Below are positions 43,083 through 43,188 of a DNA stretch of 43,188 bases, one piece after another; within the stretch, counting starts at the first letter, position 1; each line of letters starts with the position of its first letter. Source of the DNA: Actinocrinis sp046724665 (GTDB lineage Bacteria > Actinomycetota > Actinomycetes > Streptomycetales > Catenulisporaceae); contig JBKOWZ010000148.1 in assembly GCA_046724665.1 (NCBI GenBank), forward strand, positions 1 to 43,188. Direction: 5' to 3'. Position numbers and translations under genes: made by a program. Under the pieces are notes generated by a model. It was not told the origin of the DNA. It made no database searches and saw nothing but the letters and a program-made list of their open reading frames with translations.

Positions 43083-43188
43083 TGACGGTGGCACCCGACC
43101 TCGCGGGGCGGCTCGCCGCGCTGTCCCCGCAGCAGCGCGCGCTGCTGGAGCGGCGGTTGCAGAAGTCGGCGCCCGCGCTCGGCGGCGC
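43082..43188 (+). CDS. Start of a further NRPS protein (cut by window edge)
   Basis: The ATG at 43082 shares its A with the PKS stop (TGATG), with GGAGGGGAGG upstream. The 35 visible residues contain 'LAGRLAALSPQQRALLERRLQ', the helical leader that commonly precedes NRPS condensation domains and pairs with an upstream carrier's docking tail. No catalytic domain is reached before the end, so the type (C or Cy) cannot be told. Confidence 0.7.
   Translation, partial: MTVAPDLAGRLAALSPQQRALLERRLQKSAPALGG

Noticed and set aside
38319..43094. A minus-strand open frame of about 1590 codons
   Set aside because: It is fully antisense to the PKS gene, whose plus-strand reading has complete KS, AT and ACP motifs. 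The minus-strand translation has none.
1..43188. CRISPR arrays, tRNA/rRNA genes, insertion sequences
   Set aside because: No regularly spaced repeats, no cloverleaf-like T-loop sequences and no transposase-like proteins were found by reading both strands.

Overview
The window looks like chromosomal DNA of a high-GC, multicellular actinomycete (Streptomyces/Catenulispora-like). The evidence is very high GC, frequent GTG starts, stop/start-overlapping operons, a BTAD-type regulator, an actinobacterial Methyltransf_19 (DUF574) methyltransferase, a PknB-like kinase and a modular NRPS/PKS cluster. The genus is inference; no rRNA or other phylogenetic marker is present.

Left third (1-10.5 kb): two divergently transcribed operons of the CATRA type (caspase/CHAT and TPR-repeat associated), a predicted NTP/protease-based biological-conflict system. 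The leftward operon encodes a winged-helix/BTAD/macro-domain protein, a small CATRA-associated protein (CATASP) and a CATRA protein cut by the window edge. The rightward operon encodes TPR-CHAT protease 1, CATASP, a CATRA protein with three C-terminal membrane helices, and TPR-CHAT protease 2. Genes inside each operon overlap by a few bases or are nearly abutting. Both CHAT domains keep the His/Cys dyad.

Middle (10.6-27 kb): a secreted GH13 alpha-amylase with CBM20; two unassigned genes, the first carrying two GxxH motifs (GEEH, GDAH) reminiscent of the TIKI/EreA/TraB superfamily; a transmembrane Ser/Thr kinase; an HTH protein with a C-terminal membrane helix followed by a polytopic NACHT NTPase (a second likely conflict or signalling pair); and a secreted SH3-like protein. 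A strong bidirectional hairpin terminator follows. Then come leftward genes for a PAS-GGDEF-EAL cyclic-di-GMP enzyme with an upstream Methyltransf_19 gene, a beta-helix lipoprotein, a small carboxypeptidase-regulatory-like lipoprotein, and a large secreted protein of unknown function.

Right part (27.1-43.2 kb, continuing past the edge): a hybrid NRPS/PKS cluster. An MbtH-like gene points left. Rightward are an SHMT-like PLP enzyme with altered motifs, NRPS-1 (C-remnant-A1-T-C-A2-T-C), NRPS-2 (Cy-remnant-A3-T, A3 with a cysteine code), a type I PKS module (KS-AT(malonyl)-degenerate KR-ACP) and the start of another NRPS. All coding genes on the right strand overlap or abut, so they read as one transcription unit. 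Expected order of building blocks: X1 (possibly an SHMT-derived alpha-substituted serine), X2, cysteine, one malonyl extension probably left as a beta-ketone, then the next NRPS residue. The most unusual points are the vestigial condensation/heterocyclization domains at the N-termini of both NRPS proteins, the inactive-looking KR, the modified SHMT, and the BTAD-macro fusion inside a CATRA operon.
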